Of a stretch of 64,000 bases of DNA, positions 1-9,386 are shown one piece after another (position 1 is the stretch's first letter; the number at the start of each line of letters is the position of its first letter). Origin of the DNA: Pseudomonas paraeruginosa PA7. Lineage in GTDB: Bacteria > Pseudomonadota > Gammaproteobacteria > Pseudomonadales > Pseudomonadaceae. The position numbers were made by a program, and so were the translations under genes. The notes below the pieces were generated by a model, which saw only the letters and a list, made by a program, of their open reading frames with translations, did no database searches and had not been told where the DNA came from. The stretch is from positions 1,368,001-1,432,000 of the forward strand of contig NC_009656.1 of NCBI RefSeq assembly GCF_000017205.1, in the 5' to 3' direction.

Positions 1-1
1 C

Positions 2-3000
2 GAAGGCGTGCTGTCCGCGTACAAGGACAACGCCGCGGTCATCGTCGGGCATGTCGCCGGACGCTTCTTCCCCGATCCCGCGACCCGCGAATACGCCGCC
101 AACCGCGAGCCGGTGCAGATCCTGATGAAGGTGGAGACGCACAACCACCCGACCGCCATCGCGCCGTTCCCCGGCGCCTCCACCGGCTCCGGCGGCGAGA
201 TCCGCGACGAGGGCGCGACCGGCCGCGGCGCCAAGCCGAAGGCCGGCCTGACCGGCTTCACCGTATCCAACCTGCAGATCCCCGGTTTCGAACAGCCCTG
301 GGAAGTTCCCTACGGCAAGCCCGAGCGCATCGTCACCGCTCTGGACATCATGATCGAAGGCCCGCTGGGCGGCGCGGCGTTCAACAACGAATTCGGCCGT
401 CCGGCGCTGACCGGCTACTTCCGTACCTTCGAGCAGAAGATCGAGACCCCGCGTGGCGAGGAAGTGCGCGGCTATCACAAGCCGATCATGCTCGCCGGCG
501 GCATGGGCAACATCCGCGACGAGCATGTGCAGAAGGGCGAGATCAGCGTCGGCGCCAAGCTCATCGTCCTCGGTGGCCCGGCCATGCTGATCGGCCTGGG
601 CGGTGGCGCCGCCTCGTCGATGGCCACCGGCGCCAGCTCCGCCGACCTCGACTTCGCCTCGGTGCAGCGCGACAACCCGGAAATGGAGCGGCGCTGCCAG
701 GAAGTGATCGACCGCTGCTGGCAGCTCGGCGAGCGCAACCCGATCAGCTTCATCCACGACGTTGGCGCCGGTGGCCTGTCCAACGCCCTGCCGGAACTGA
801 TCAACGACGGTGGTCGTGGCGGCCGCTTCGAACTGCGCGCGGTGCCCAACGACGAGCCGGGCATGAGCCCGCTGGAAATCTGGTGCAACGAATCGCAGGA
901 GCGCTACGTGCTGTCGGTGGACGCCGCCGACTTCGAGACCTTCAAGGCCATCTGCGAGCGCGAGCGTTGCCCGTTCGCGGTGGTCGGCGAGGCCATCGAG
1001 CAGCGCCAGCTGACCGTCGCCGACAGCCATTTCGGCAACAAGCCGGTGGACATGCCGCTGGAAGTCCTGCTCGGCAAGGCGCCGCGCATGCACCGCGCGG
1101 TGACCCGCGAGGCCGAACTGGGCGACGACTTCGACGCCGCCGGGCTGGAACTGCAGGACAGCGTCGAACGCGTCCTGCGCCATCCCGCCGTGGCCAGCAA
1201 GAGCTTCCTGATCACCATCGGCGATCGCACCATCACCGGCCTGGTGGCCCGCGACCAGATGGTCGGCCCCTGGCAGGTGCCGGTGGCCGACTGCGCCGTC
1301 ACCGCGACCAGCTTCGACGTCTATACCGGCGAGGCCATGGCGATGGGCGAGCGCACCCCGCTGGCGCTGCTCGACGCCCCGGCTTCCGGGCGCATGGCCA
1401 TCGGCGAGACGGTCACCAACCTGGCCGCCGCGCGCATCGCCAAGCTGTCCGACATCAAGCTGTCCGCCAACTGGATGGCCGCCGCCGGCCACCCCGGCGA
1501 GGACGCGCGCCTGTACGACACGGTCAAGGCGGTGGGCATGGAACTGTGCCCGGAGCTGGGCATCACCATCCCGGTGGGCAAGGACTCGATGTCCATGAAG
1601 ACCCGCTGGCAGGAGGGCGCCGAAGACAAGAGCGTCACCTCGCCGGTGTCGCTGATCGTCACCGGTTTCGCCCCGGTCGCCGACGTGCGCCAGAGCCTGA
1701 CTCCGCAACTGCGCCTGGACAAGGGCGAGACCGACCTGATCCTGATCGACCTGGGCCGCGGCAAGAACCGTCTCGGCGGCTCGATCCTGGCCCAGGTCCA
1801 CGGCAAGCTCGGCCGCGCCGTGCCGGACGTCGACGACGCCGAGGACCTGAAAGCCTTCTTCGCGGTGATCCAGGGCCTGAATGCCGACGGCCACATCCTC
1901 GCCTACCACGACCGTTCCGACGGCGGCCTGGTCACCAGCGTGCTGGAGATGGCCTTCGCCGGTCACTGCGGCGTCGAGCTGAACCTCGATGCCCTGGCCG
2001 ATAGCCGCGAGGAATTGGCGGCCGTGCTGTTCAACGAGGAGCTGGGCGCGGTGATCCAGGTCCGCGAAGGTGCCACCCCGGAAGTCCTCGCGCAGTTCAG
2101 CGCCGCCGGCCTCGACGACTGCGTGGCGGTGATCGGCCAGCCGGTGAACGGCTACGAGATCAACCTGAACTACAACGGCGAGACCGTCTACAGCGCCCAG
2201 CGCCGCATCCTGCAGCGCATCTGGAGCGAAACCAGCTACCAGATCCAGCGCCTGCGCGACAATGCCGACTGCGCCGAGCAGGAATTCGATGCCTTGCTGG
2301 ACGAAGACAACCCTGGCCTGTCGACCAAGCTCAGCTTCGACGTCAACCAGGACATCGCCGCGCCCTACATCAGGAAGGGCGTGCGGCCGCAGGTGGCGAT
2401 CCTTCGCGAGCAGGGCGTCAACGGCCAGGTGGAGATGGCCGCAGCCTTCGATCGCGCCGGCTTCGCCGCGATCGACGTGCACATGAGCGACATCCTCGCC
2501 GGCCGGGTCGACCTGAAGGCTTTCAAGGGCCTGGTGGCCTGCGGTGGCTTCTCCTATGGCGACGTGCTCGGCGCCGGCGAGGGCTGGGCCAAGTCGATCC
2601 TGTTCAACACCCGCGCCCGCGATGGCTTCCAGGCCTTCTTCGAGCGCAAGGACAGCTTCGCCCTTGGCGTCTGCAACGGCTGCCAGATGATGTCCAACCT
2701 GCACGAGCTGATTCCCGGCACCGAGTTCTGGCCGCACTTCGTGCGCAACCGCTCCGAGCAGTTCGAGGCGCGGGTGGCGATGGTCCAGGTACAGGAATCG
2801 TCGTCGATCTTCCTGCAGGGCATGGCCGGGTCGCGCCTGCCGATCGCCATCGCCCATGGCGAGGGCCATGCGGAGTTCGAGTCGGAAGAGGCGCTGCTGG
2901 AGGCCGACCTGTCCGGCTGCGTGTCGCTGCGCTTCGTCGACAACCACGGCAAGGTCACCGAAGCCTACCCGGCCAACCCCAACGGCTCGCCGCGCGGCAT

Positions 3001-3157
3001 CACCGGCCTGAGCAGCCGCGACGGCCGGGTCACCATCATGATGCCGCACCCCGAGCGGGTGTTCCGCGCCGTGCAGAACTCCTGGCGTCCGGACGACTGG
3101 CAGGAAGACGGCGGCTGGCTGCGCATGTTCCGCAACGCCCGGGTCTGGGTGGACTGA
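2..3157 (+). CDS. purL: Phosphoribosylformylglycinamidine synthase, 5' end outside window
   Basis: Large single-chain FGAM synthase of de novo purine synthesis; converts FGAR, ATP and glutamine to FGAM in the cytosol. The frame is open from base 2, so roughly 250 N-terminal residues lie outside the window (the Pseudomonas enzyme is about 1300 residues). Visible are the two PurM-like halves (for example [18 protein letters not shown] and the later [11 protein letters not shown]) and a C-terminal class I glutamine amidotransferase domain. That domain has the [10 protein letters not shown] nucleophile elbow (Cys codon 2672-2674), the HGEGHAEF region and the PHPER box. It ends in WVD with TGA at 3155. 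The gene is intact within the window. The CDGSH gene follows six bases later and may share its transcript. Confidence 0.98.
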   Translation, partial: EGVLSAYKDNAAVIVGHVAGRFFPDPATREYAANREPVQILMKVETHNHPTAIAPFPGASTGSGGEIRDEGATGRGAKPKAGLTGFTVSNLQIPGFEQPWEVPYGKPERIVTALDIMIEGPLGGAAFNNEFGRPALTGYFRTFEQKIETPRGEEVRGYHKPIMLAGGMGNIRDEHVQKGEISVGAKLIVLGGPAMLIGLGGGAASSMATGASSADLDFASVQRDNPEMERRCQEVIDRCWQLGERNPISFIHDVGAGGLSNALPELINDGGRGGRFELRAVPNDEPGMSPLEIWCNESQERYVLSVDAADFETFKAICERERCPFAVVGEAIEQRQLTVADSHFGNKPVDMPLEVLLGKAPRMHRAVTREAELGDDFDAAGLELQDSVERVLRHPAVASKSFLITIGDRTITGLVARDQMVGPWQVPVADCAVTATSFDVYTGEAMAMGERTPLALLDAPASGRMAIGETVTNLAAARIAKLSDIKLSANWMAAAGHPGEDARLYDTVKAVGMELCPELGITIPVGKDSMSMKTRWQEGAEDKSVTSPVSLIVTGFAPVADVRQSLTPQLRLDKGETDLILIDLGRGKNRLGGSILAQVHGKLGRAVPDVDDAEDLKAFFAVIQGLNADGHILAYHDRSDGGLVTSVLEMAFAGHCGVELNLDALADSREELAAVLFNEELGAVIQVREGATPEVLAQFSAAGLDDCVAVIGQPVNGYEINLNYNGETVYSAQRRILQRIWSETSYQIQRLRDNADCAEQEFDALLDEDNPGLSTKLSFDVNQDIAAPYIRKGVRPQVAILREQGVNGQVEMAAAFDRAGFAAIDVHMSDILAGRVDLKAFKGLVACGGFSYGDVLGAGEGWAKSILFNTRARDGFQAFFERKDSFALGVCNGCQMMSNLHELIPGTEFWPHFVRNRSEQFEARVAMVQVQESSSIFLQGMAGSRLPIAIAHGEGHAEFESEEALLEADLSGCVSLRFVDNHGKVTEAYPANPNGSPRGITGLSSRDGRVTIMMPHPERVFRAVQNSWRPDDWQEDGGWLRMFRNARVWVD

Positions 3158-3163
3158 TCCGGC

Positions 3164-3442
3164 ATGGCGGGCGATGACGCATCCGACTCGTCGCCCGAGC
3201 TTCTTCCCGAGGTTCGCCGGGTCTCCCCCGGCGACACCTTGCGGCTCTGTACCTGCGGGGCTTCGCCTTCGCTTCCCGATTGTCCCGCCGATTGCCGCAA
3301 CGGCCTGACGCTCCACGCGACTCGCGAGCGCCTGCTGCTGTTGTGCCGTTGCGGGCGCTCCGCCGACCTGCCGTATTGCGACGGCAGCCACGCGCCGTCC
3401 GCCAGTGGGCTGAAGGGCAAATGGCGGCGGTTCCGCGGCTGA
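3164..3442 (+). CDS. CDGSH iron-sulfur domain protein with a degenerate first motif
   Basis: Small 92-residue protein of the mitoNEET/CISD family, which bind a redox-active 2Fe-2S cluster through three Cys and one His. Residues 61-76 (CRCGRSADLPYCDGSH) match the full C-x-C-x2-S-x3-P-x-C-D-G-S-H motif. Residues 29-40 (CTCGASPSLPDC) look like a second, N-terminal copy, but the following DGSH is replaced by PAD, so the His ligand is missing. Bacterial CISD3-like proteins often carry two CDGSH units. Here probably only the second binds a classical cluster. The ATG lies six bases after purL. Physiological role unknown. Confidence 0.85.
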   Translation: MAGDDASDSSPELLPEVRRVSPGDTLRLCTCGASPSLPDCPADCRNGLTLHATRERLLLLCRCGRSADLPYCDGSHAPSASGLKGKWRRFRG

Positions 3443-3622
3443 ACGCAAATCTGTGATAGCGCGCACGAAGGTGTTGTGACGGGCGAACAAATGTTGCGCT
3501 TATCTGTCGTAAAGGCAGCGTCAAATATTCACCATGACAAGGCAGAATGCCATCATTTGGCGCCGGTAGTCGCGCAACCACCGACCGCCCTCGTGCAGCA
3601 TTCGATTCGTGCGGAGAAAACG

Positions 3623-3940
3623 ATGTACAAGCTGTGTTTCTATGTGCCTGAGAGCCATCTGGATGTCGTCAAGCAAGCGGTGTTCGCCGCGGGTGGCGGG
3701 CGCATCGGGGCGTACGACAGTTGCTGCTGGCAGTCCCTTGGCCAGGGCCAGTTCCGCCCCTTGGACGGTAGCCGTCCCTACCTGGGCCAGGTCGGTCAGG
3801 TCGAGCACGTGGCGGAGTGGAAGGTGGAGCTGGTGGTGGCCGACGAACTGATCCACGCCAGCGTCAAGGCGCTGAAGGCGGCGCATCCGTACGAGACCCC
3901 GGCCTACGAGGTCTGGCGCCTGACCGACATGGTCTTCTGA
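3623..3940 (+). CDS. NIF3/YqfO C-terminal-like small protein
   Basis: Predicted 105-residue cytosolic protein beginning MYKLCFYVPESHLDVVKQAVFAAG and containing GRIGAYDSCCW and HPYETPAYEVW. This is the CutA-like inserted domain found in YqfO/NIF3-family proteins, here as a stand-alone protein without the dinuclear-metal NIF3 core. I chose ATG 3623 because a GGAG sequence at 3613-3616 sits at good spacing and homology-like sequence begins there; the longer frame from 3476 has no such support. A strong terminator follows at 3961. Function unknown; a structural or regulatory ligand-binding role is possible. Confidence 0.85.
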   Translation: MYKLCFYVPESHLDVVKQAVFAAGGGRIGAYDSCCWQSLGQGQFRPLDGSRPYLGQVGQVEHVAEWKVELVVADELIHASVKALKAAHPYETPAYEVWRLTDMVF

Positions 3941-3960
3941 GCTTTCCTCGGACAAGCAAG

Positions 3961-3985
3961 AAGGGCGGCCAGTGGCCGCCCTTTT
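3961..3985 (+). terminator. Rho-independent terminator after the NIF3-like gene
   Basis: GGGCGGCC, loop AGT, GGCCGCCC, then TTTTCG. A strong GC stem with a short T run on the plus strand, 21 bases after the NIF3-like stop codon. Confidence 0.85.
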
Positions 3986-4036
3986 CGTTATCCGCCTCAC
4001 GGGGAGAGCCCGACCTGGGGCTGTGGCGTGGCGCGA

Positions 4037-4055
4037 ATAACCGCCTAGCGGTTAT
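4037..4055. repeat. Perfect 8-bp inverted repeat downstream of nagE
   Basis: ATAACCGC-CTA-GCGGTTAT lies between the convergent NIF3-like gene and nagE, 34 bases past the nagE stop codon. It has no long T run on either strand. It could be a weak terminator or transcript-end stabilising hairpin of the nag operon. Confidence 0.5.
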
Positions 4056-4088
4056 CCGCCGATTGACCGAGGTTCATCCCTCCTGCCG

Positions 4089-5798
4089 TCAGCGCCGCAG
4101 CAGCGGTTGCAGGGCCTGGCTCAGGGCCGCGGCGCGCGGGCCCACCAGGATATGGCAGATACCGCCGGCGAGCGAGCTGATGCCCTGGCCACCTAGGGTC
4201 CGCAACTGTTCGCTGGCCAGCTTGCGCTCGTCCGCCACGCTGACCCGCAGGCGGGTCAGGGCGATGCTCTGCACTTCTCGCAGGTTGTCGGCACCGCCCA
4301 GGGCGCCGAGCCAGGCCTGGGCTTCCGTGGCGTCGACGGCGGCCTGCGGCGGGGTCTCCTCGGTCGCGCCGGGGTTGTCCCGCGCCTGTTGCACTTCGCC
4401 CGGCTGGGTGGCGAACGGCAGGACGCGGCGGATCTCGTCGGCGATGCTGTCGGCCTGCGGGCCCACCACCACCTGCAGGCTGCCGGCCTTGCCCGGGCGC
4501 ACCACGGCCATCGCACCGAGGGCCTTGAGCTGGGCGTCCGAGGCCTTGTCGCGATCCACCAGGCGCAGGCGCAGGCGGGTGGTGCAGGCGTCCACCACTT
4601 CGAGGTTGGCCGCGCCACCCAGGGCGCGGATGAACGCCGGGGCGCGCTCGGCCTCGGCGTTGTCGCTCGCCTCGCCGCTCGCGTCATCCTCGCGGCCCGG
4701 CGTCTTCAGGTTGAAGCGGCGGATGCAGAAGTCGAACACCAGGTAATAGATGCCGGCGTAGAGCAGGCCCAGCGGCCAGAGCATCCAGCCGTGGGTCGAG
4801 CGGCCCCAGCCCAGCGCCAGGTCGATGGCGCCGCCGGAGAAGGTGAAGCCGAGGCGGATATCGAGCAGGTCGGTAAGGGCCATGGACAGGCCGGTGAGCA
4901 GCGCGTGCAGCAGGTAGAGCAGCGGCGCGAGGAACATGAAGGCGAACTCCACCGGTTCGGTGACGCCGGTGAGGAAGGCGGTCAGGGCCATCGACAGGAG
5001 CAGCCCGCCGATCAGCTTGCGCCGCTCCGGGCGGGCGTTGCGGTACATCGCCAGGCAGGCGGCGGGCAGGCCGAACATCATCACCGGGAACATCCCGGCC
5101 ATGAACTGGCCGCCCTTCGGATCGCCGGCGAAGTAGCGCGCCAGGTCGCCGGTGACGACGCGCCCGGTTTCCGGGTCGGTGAAGCTGCCGAAGACGAACC
5201 ACACCAGGTTATTGAGGATGTGGTGCAGGCCGGTGACGATCAGCAGGCGGTTCAGCACGCCGAAGGCAAAGGCGCCAAGGCTGCCGCTCTCCAGCATCAG
5301 CTGGCCGAGGCCATTGATGCCCTGTTGCAGGGGGGGCCAGACCACCCCGAACAGCAGGCCCAGGCACACCGCGCTGATCCCCGTGGCGATCGGCACGAAG
5401 CGGCGCCCGCCGAAGAACGCCAGGTATTCGGGCAGCTTCACGTCCTTGAAGCGGTTGTACAGGGCGCCAGCCACCAGGCCGCTGATGATCCCGGAAAGCA
5501 CACCCATTTCGATGCCCGGATCGATCACCTTGAGCACCGAGATCATCACCAGGTAGCCGATGGCCCCGGCGAGGCCGGCGGTGCCGTTGTTGTCGCGGGC
5601 GAAGCCGACCGCGATGCCGATGGCGAAGATCAGCGCCAGGTTGGCGAAGATCGCCTTGCCGGCGTCATGCACCAGTGGAATGTCGAGCAGGTCGACATCG
5701 CCCAGGCGCAGCAGCAGGCCGGCGATCGGCAGGATCGCGATCGGCAGCATCAGGGCGCGGCCCAGGCGTTGCAGGCTTTCGATCAGGAACGGGGGCAT
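4089..5798 (-). CDS. nagE: N-acetylglucosamine PTS permease EIIC-EIIB (with second, Cys-less EIIB-like domain)
   Basis: Inner-membrane sugar transporter of the PTS glucose/GlcNAc family, 569 residues; it imports N-acetylglucosamine as GlcNAc-6-phosphate using phosphate relayed from the neighbouring nagF product. The EIIC part (about residues 1-370) has many membrane spans and the conserved ITGxHHxxxN-like stretch (VTGLHHILNN) and GVTEPVEFAF. A charged linker leads to an EIIB domain with the phosphorylatable Cys405 in DACTTRLRLR. A second EIIB-like domain near residues 490-569 has Ala513 in SIALTRLRV where the Cys should be. Start at ATG 5796-5798 (MPPFLIESLQRLGRALMLPI); it is the last gene of the nag operon, 23 bases after nagF. 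Confidence 0.95.
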   Translation of the reverse strand: MPPFLIESLQRLGRALMLPIAILPIAGLLLRLGDVDLLDIPLVHDAGKAIFANLALIFAIGIAVGFARDNNGTAGLAGAIGYLVMISVLKVIDPGIEMGVLSGIISGLVAGALYNRFKDVKLPEYLAFFGGRRFVPIATGISAVCLGLLFGVVWPPLQQGINGLGQLMLESGSLGAFAFGVLNRLLIVTGLHHILNNLVWFVFGSFTDPETGRVVTGDLARYFAGDPKGGQFMAGMFPVMMFGLPAACLAMYRNARPERRKLIGGLLLSMALTAFLTGVTEPVEFAFMFLAPLLYLLHALLTGLSMALTDLLDIRLGFTFSGGAIDLALGWGRSTHGWMLWPLGLLYAGIYYLVFDFCIRRFNLKTPGREDDASGEASDNAEAERAPAFIRALGGAANLEVVDACTTRLRLRLVDRDKASDAQLKALGAMAVVRPGKAGSLQVVVGPQADSIADEIRRVLPFATQPGEVQQARDNPGATEETPPQAAVDATEAQAWLGALGGADNLREVQSIALTRLRVSVADERKLASEQLRTLGGQGISSLAGGICHILVGPRAAALSQALQPLLRR

Positions 5799-5821
5799 GG
5801 CGGGGTCTCCGGTTGTTCTTG

Positions 5822-8347
5822 TCAGGCCAGCGGCCAGTGTTGCAGGCAGGCTTCGCGCACCGCCCGGGCGCTGCCCAGCTCCAGCAGCGAGCGGGCCTTG
5901 TGCCGGCAGTCGGAGGCGTCGAGCTGGCGCACCCGCGCCTTGATCTCGCCGACCAGGCCCGGCCCCACGGAAAGCTCCTCGACGCCGAGGCCGACCAGTA
6001 CCGGCGTCGCCAGCGGGTCCGAGGCCAGCGCCCCGCAGACGCCGACCCAGCGTCCGTGACGGGCGGCGCCGGCGCAGGCCTGGTCGATCAGTCGGAGCAG
6101 CGCCGGGTGCAGGGCGTCGATGCGGTCGGCGAGGCCGGCATGGCAGCGATCCATGGCCAGGGCGTACTGCGACAGGTCGTTGGTGCCGATCGAGAGGAAG
6201 TCGGCGTGCTCGGCCAACTGGTCGGCGAGCAGGGCGGCGGAAGGCACCTCGATCATCACGCCGAGTTCGGGCAGGCGCGCGATGCCCAGTTGCGCGGCCA
6301 GTTCGCCGAGGCGCTGGCGGATGGCGAGCAGTTCGTCGACCTCGCTGACCATCGGCAGCAGGATCCGGCAGCGCTGCAGCGGTTCGACCCGCAGCAGCGC
6401 GCGCAGCTGCTGGTCGAGCAGTTCCGGGCGCGCCTGGCCCAGGCGGATGCCGCGCAGGCCCAGCGCCGGGTTTTCCTCGGCGGGCAGCGGCAGGTAGTCG
6501 AGCTGCTTGTCGCCGCCGACATCGATGGTGCGGATGATCGCCTTGCGCTCGCCCATGGCGTCCAGGACCTCCTGGTAGGCGCAGCGCTGCTCCTCTTCGT
6601 CGGGCGCGGCGCGGCGCTCGAGGAAGAGGAACTCGGTGCGTAGCAGGCCGACCCCGTCGGCACCGTTGGCGAAGGCTTCGGCGGCCTCCTGCGGCGAGGC
6701 GACGTTGGCGCCGACTTCGATGCGCCGGCCGTCGCGGGTCAGCGCCTGGCGCTGGGCCTCGGCCTGCTGGCGCTGGCGTTGCTGCGCGCGGCGCCGGACC
6801 TCGGCGGCGACCTGCTGCAGTCGTTCGGGCGTGGGCGCCAGTTCCAGGCGGGCCTGCTCGCCGTCGAGCACGACCGGCCGGCCTTCCTCCAGTCCCAGCA
6901 GTGACGGGCCGAGCGCCACCAGGCAGGGCAGGCCCTTGCTGCGGGCGAGGATGGCCACGTGGGAGGTGGCGCCGCCTTCGACCATGCACAGGCCGGCGGC
7001 GCCGGCCTCGACCAGCGGGCCGAGGTCGGAGGGGGTGAACTCGTGGGCGACGACGATGGCGCCGGCCGGCACCTGCAGTTGCGCGGCGTCGCCGAGGAGC
7101 ACGCGCAGCGCGCGTTTCTCCAGGTCGCGCAGGTCGTTGGCGCGTTCGGCGAGAAACGGGTTGCCCAGTGCCTGGAGAATCTCGCACTGCGCCTGGATCG
7201 CCCGGTGCCAGGCATGGGCGGCGCCGACCCCCTGGTCGATCAGCATGTCGGCGGCATCCAGCAGCCCCGGGTCCTCCAGCAGCGCCAGATGGGCGGAGAA
7301 GATCGCCGCTTCGTTTTCGTCGCCGCGCAGCCTGGCCTGCTGCAGGTTGCCCTGGACGTCGTCGCGCACCCGCTGCAGGGCCTGGTCCAGGGCGATGTGC
7401 TGCTCCTCGGGCCGATGCGGGCCGCCGTCGGCGGGCAGGTTGACGGCGCCGAGCCGGGCCAGGGGTCCGCTGGCCAGGCCGGGCGCGGCGCAGACCCCGG
7501 CCAGGGTACCGGCGGCCGCGGCCTCGGCTGGCGTGGCTGGTGGCGCATGGCGTGGCGAAGCGTCGGACGCTGTGGCCGGGGCGCCACTGGCGAGCGCCGC
7601 GAGCAGCGCGTCGAGTGCCGCCTGGCTGTCGTCGCCGCGGCAGATCACTTCCACTTCGTCCTGTTCGGCGACTCCCAGGCCCATGATCCCGACCAGGCTG
7701 TCGACGCTGGCCACCTGGCCGGCGAAATGCAGTTCGGCCTGGCTGGAAAAACCTTGCGCGGTCTTGCGCAACAGCGCCGCCGGCCGCGCATGCAGGCCGC
7801 CGTGGTGGGCGACCCGCGCAAGGCCCCGGGCCTGGGGCGTTTCGCCCGTGGCGGCGGATGCCGCGGCGGGACGCGCTTCGCTCTTTTCCGGACTCAATTG
7901 CAGCAACGGCGCGCCGACCTCCACCGGGTTGGTGGTCAGCGGGCGCACCTGGAAACCTTCGCCGTTGCTCAGGATCATCACCGTGATCAGGCTGCGGCTG
8001 CCGCGGGCGACACGGTCCAAGTCGAAGCGCAGCAGGGGCTGGCCCTCGATCACCCGCGCGCCTTCCTCGACCAGTGGCTGGAAGCCTTCGCCCTGCAGTT
8101 GCACGGTGTCCAGGCCGACGTGCAGCAGCAGCTCGGCGCCGTTGTCGGCGCGCAGGCTGAGGGCGTGGCGGGTCCGCGCGAGGTGGCTGACCACCCCGGC
8201 GCAAGGCGCGTGCAGGCAATCGTTCAGTGGGTCGATGGCGATGCCTTCGCCCAGCGTGCCGCTGGAAAACACCGGATCGGGGACTCGGCTGAGCGGCATC
8301 ACGGGTCCGCTCAGGGGTGCTTTGAGGGCCAGGTTCTTGTTGTTCAT
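5822..8347 (-). CDS. nagF: Multidomain PTS phosphotransferase EIIA-HPr-EI
   Basis: Fusion of the whole soluble PTS chain for GlcNAc, 841 residues, cytosolic. The N-terminal Glc-type EIIA carries His76 in LLLHVGLDT. An HPr domain has its active His186 in GLHARPA. Enzyme I follows, with the phospho-His463 in GGATSHVAILAR and a C-terminal PEP-binding barrel (GVGLLRTEFLF, IGTNDLSQYALA). Phosphate would flow from PEP to EI, HPr and EIIA within one chain and then to the EIIB domain of NagE. Upstream neighbour is the SIS-domain deaminase (16-base gap); downstream is nagE. The open frame on the same strand that runs through here from nagE is a GC-rich shadow. Confidence 0.95.
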   Translation of the reverse strand: MNNKNLALKAPLSGPVMPLSRVPDPVFSSGTLGEGIAIDPLNDCLHAPCAGVVSHLARTRHALSLRADNGAELLLHVGLDTVQLQGEGFQPLVEEGARVIEGQPLLRFDLDRVARGSRSLITVMILSNGEGFQVRPLTTNPVEVGAPLLQLSPEKSEARPAAASAATGETPQARGLARVAHHGGLHARPAALLRKTAQGFSSQAELHFAGQVASVDSLVGIMGLGVAEQDEVEVICRGDDSQAALDALLAALASGAPATASDASPRHAPPATPAEAAAAGTLAGVCAAPGLASGPLARLGAVNLPADGGPHRPEEQHIALDQALQRVRDDVQGNLQQARLRGDENEAAIFSAHLALLEDPGLLDAADMLIDQGVGAAHAWHRAIQAQCEILQALGNPFLAERANDLRDLEKRALRVLLGDAAQLQVPAGAIVVAHEFTPSDLGPLVEAGAAGLCMVEGGATSHVAILARSKGLPCLVALGPSLLGLEEGRPVVLDGEQARLELAPTPERLQQVAAEVRRRAQQRQRQQAEAQRQALTRDGRRIEVGANVASPQEAAEAFANGADGVGLLRTEFLFLERRAAPDEEEQRCAYQEVLDAMGERKAIIRTIDVGGDKQLDYLPLPAEENPALGLRGIRLGQARPELLDQQLRALLRVEPLQRCRILLPMVSEVDELLAIRQRLGELAAQLGIARLPELGVMIEVPSAALLADQLAEHADFLSIGTNDLSQYALAMDRCHAGLADRIDALHPALLRLIDQACAGAARHGRWVGVCGALASDPLATPVLVGLGVEELSVGPGLVGEIKARVRQLDASDCRHKARSLLELGSARAVREACLQHWPLA

Positions 8348-8363
8348 GGGCGGGCGCTCGGGT

Positions 8364-9386
8364 TCAGTGGGTTCGGGTGACTTTGCTCAGGTGTCGTGGC
8401 TGGTCGGGGTCCATGCCGCGGGCTTCGGCCAGGCTGGCGGCCATGACGTAGAAGCTCTGGATCGCGAGGATCGGGTCGAGCGCCGGGTGCGCGGCGCGCA
8501 GTAGCGGCAGGTCGCGTCCGGCGACGTCGTCGGGGGCCGCGAGCAGGACCCGCGCGCCGCGCTGGCGCATGTCCTCGGCGAGCGCCAGCAGGCCGTCCTG
8601 TTCCGGGCCACGGGGGGCGAACAGCAGCAGCGGATAGCGCTCCTCGACCAGCGCCATCGGCCCATGGCGGACCTCGGCGCTGCTGAAGGCTTCGGCCTGG
8701 ATCGCCGAGGTTTCCTTGAATTTCAGCGCAGCCTCCTGGGCGATGGCGTAGCCGGCGCCGCGACCGATCACCATCAGTCGCTGGCAGTCGCGCAGGACCT
8801 CGATGGCGGGCGACCAGTCGAGCCTGGCGGCCTGCTCCAGGCCGGTCGCCAGTGCCTGGCCGGCGTCCAGCAGGGCGGCATCGCGCTGCCAGTGGGCGAG
8901 CAGGCGGGCGCTGGCGGCGAGGGTGGCGATGAAGCTCTTGGTCGCGGCGACGCTGCGTTCCACGCCTGCGCCGAGCGGCACGACGAATTCACTGGCGGCT
9001 TCCAGCGGCGAGTCCTCGGCGTTCACCAGGGCGACGCTGAGCGCGCCGCGTTCACGGAGGGTGCGCAGGCTGTCCACCAGGTCGGGGCTCTGCCCGGATT
9101 GCGAGAAGGCGAAGGCGACCTGCCCGGCGACCCGCAGCGGCGAGCGGTTGAGGGTCACCACCGACATCGGCAGCGAGGCCACCGGCAGCCCGGCGTGCTG
9201 CATGGCCAGGTAGGCGAAGTAGCTGGCCGCGTGGTCGGAGCTGCCGCGCGCGACGGTCAGCGCCAGGTTCGGGTCCACTTCCCGCAGGCGCTGGCCAAGC
9301 GCCGGCAGGCGGGCATCGAGCACGGCCAGTTGGCGGCTCGCCACCGCGGCGGCGGAGAGCGCTTCCTCGAGCATCAGCGAAGTCAT
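8364..9386 (-). CDS. SIS-domain glucosamine-6-phosphate deaminase/isomerase (NagB-II type)
   Basis: 340-residue cytosolic protein with two SIS (sugar isomerase) domains and no glutaminase domain, resembling the isomerase half of GlmS. Typical segments are VARGSSDHAASYFAYL, AFSQSGQSPDLVDSLR and KFKETSAIQAEAFSSAEVRHGPMAL. In this operon the role is conversion of GlcN-6-P made by NagA to fructose-6-P, replacing NagB-I. It has been annotated elsewhere as an aminotransferase. The start ATG 9384-9386 overlaps the nagA stop by four bases (ATGA) and has a strong GGAAGGAG ribosome site inside nagA. Confidence 0.9.
   Translation of the reverse strand: MTSLMLEEALSAAAVASRQLAVLDARLPALGQRLREVDPNLALTVARGSSDHAASYFAYLAMQHAGLPVASLPMSVVTLNRSPLRVAGQVAFAFSQSGQSPDLVDSLRTLRERGALSVALVNAEDSPLEAASEFVVPLGAGVERSVAATKSFIATLAASARLLAHWQRDAALLDAGQALATGLEQAARLDWSPAIEVLRDCQRLMVIGRGAGYAIAQEAALKFKETSAIQAEAFSSAEVRHGPMALVEERYPLLLFAPRGPEQDGLLALAEDMRQRGARVLLAAPDDVAGRDLPLLRAAHPALDPILAIQSFYVMAASLAEARGMDPDQPRHLSKVTRTH

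Noticed and set aside
4089..8219. One continuous open frame covering nagE and most of nagF, suggesting a giant PTS fusion
   Set aside because: Beyond the nagE start the frame gives Arg/Pro/Ala-rich noise, while another frame encodes a complete EIIA-HPr-EI protein. These are two separate genes with a 23-base gap.
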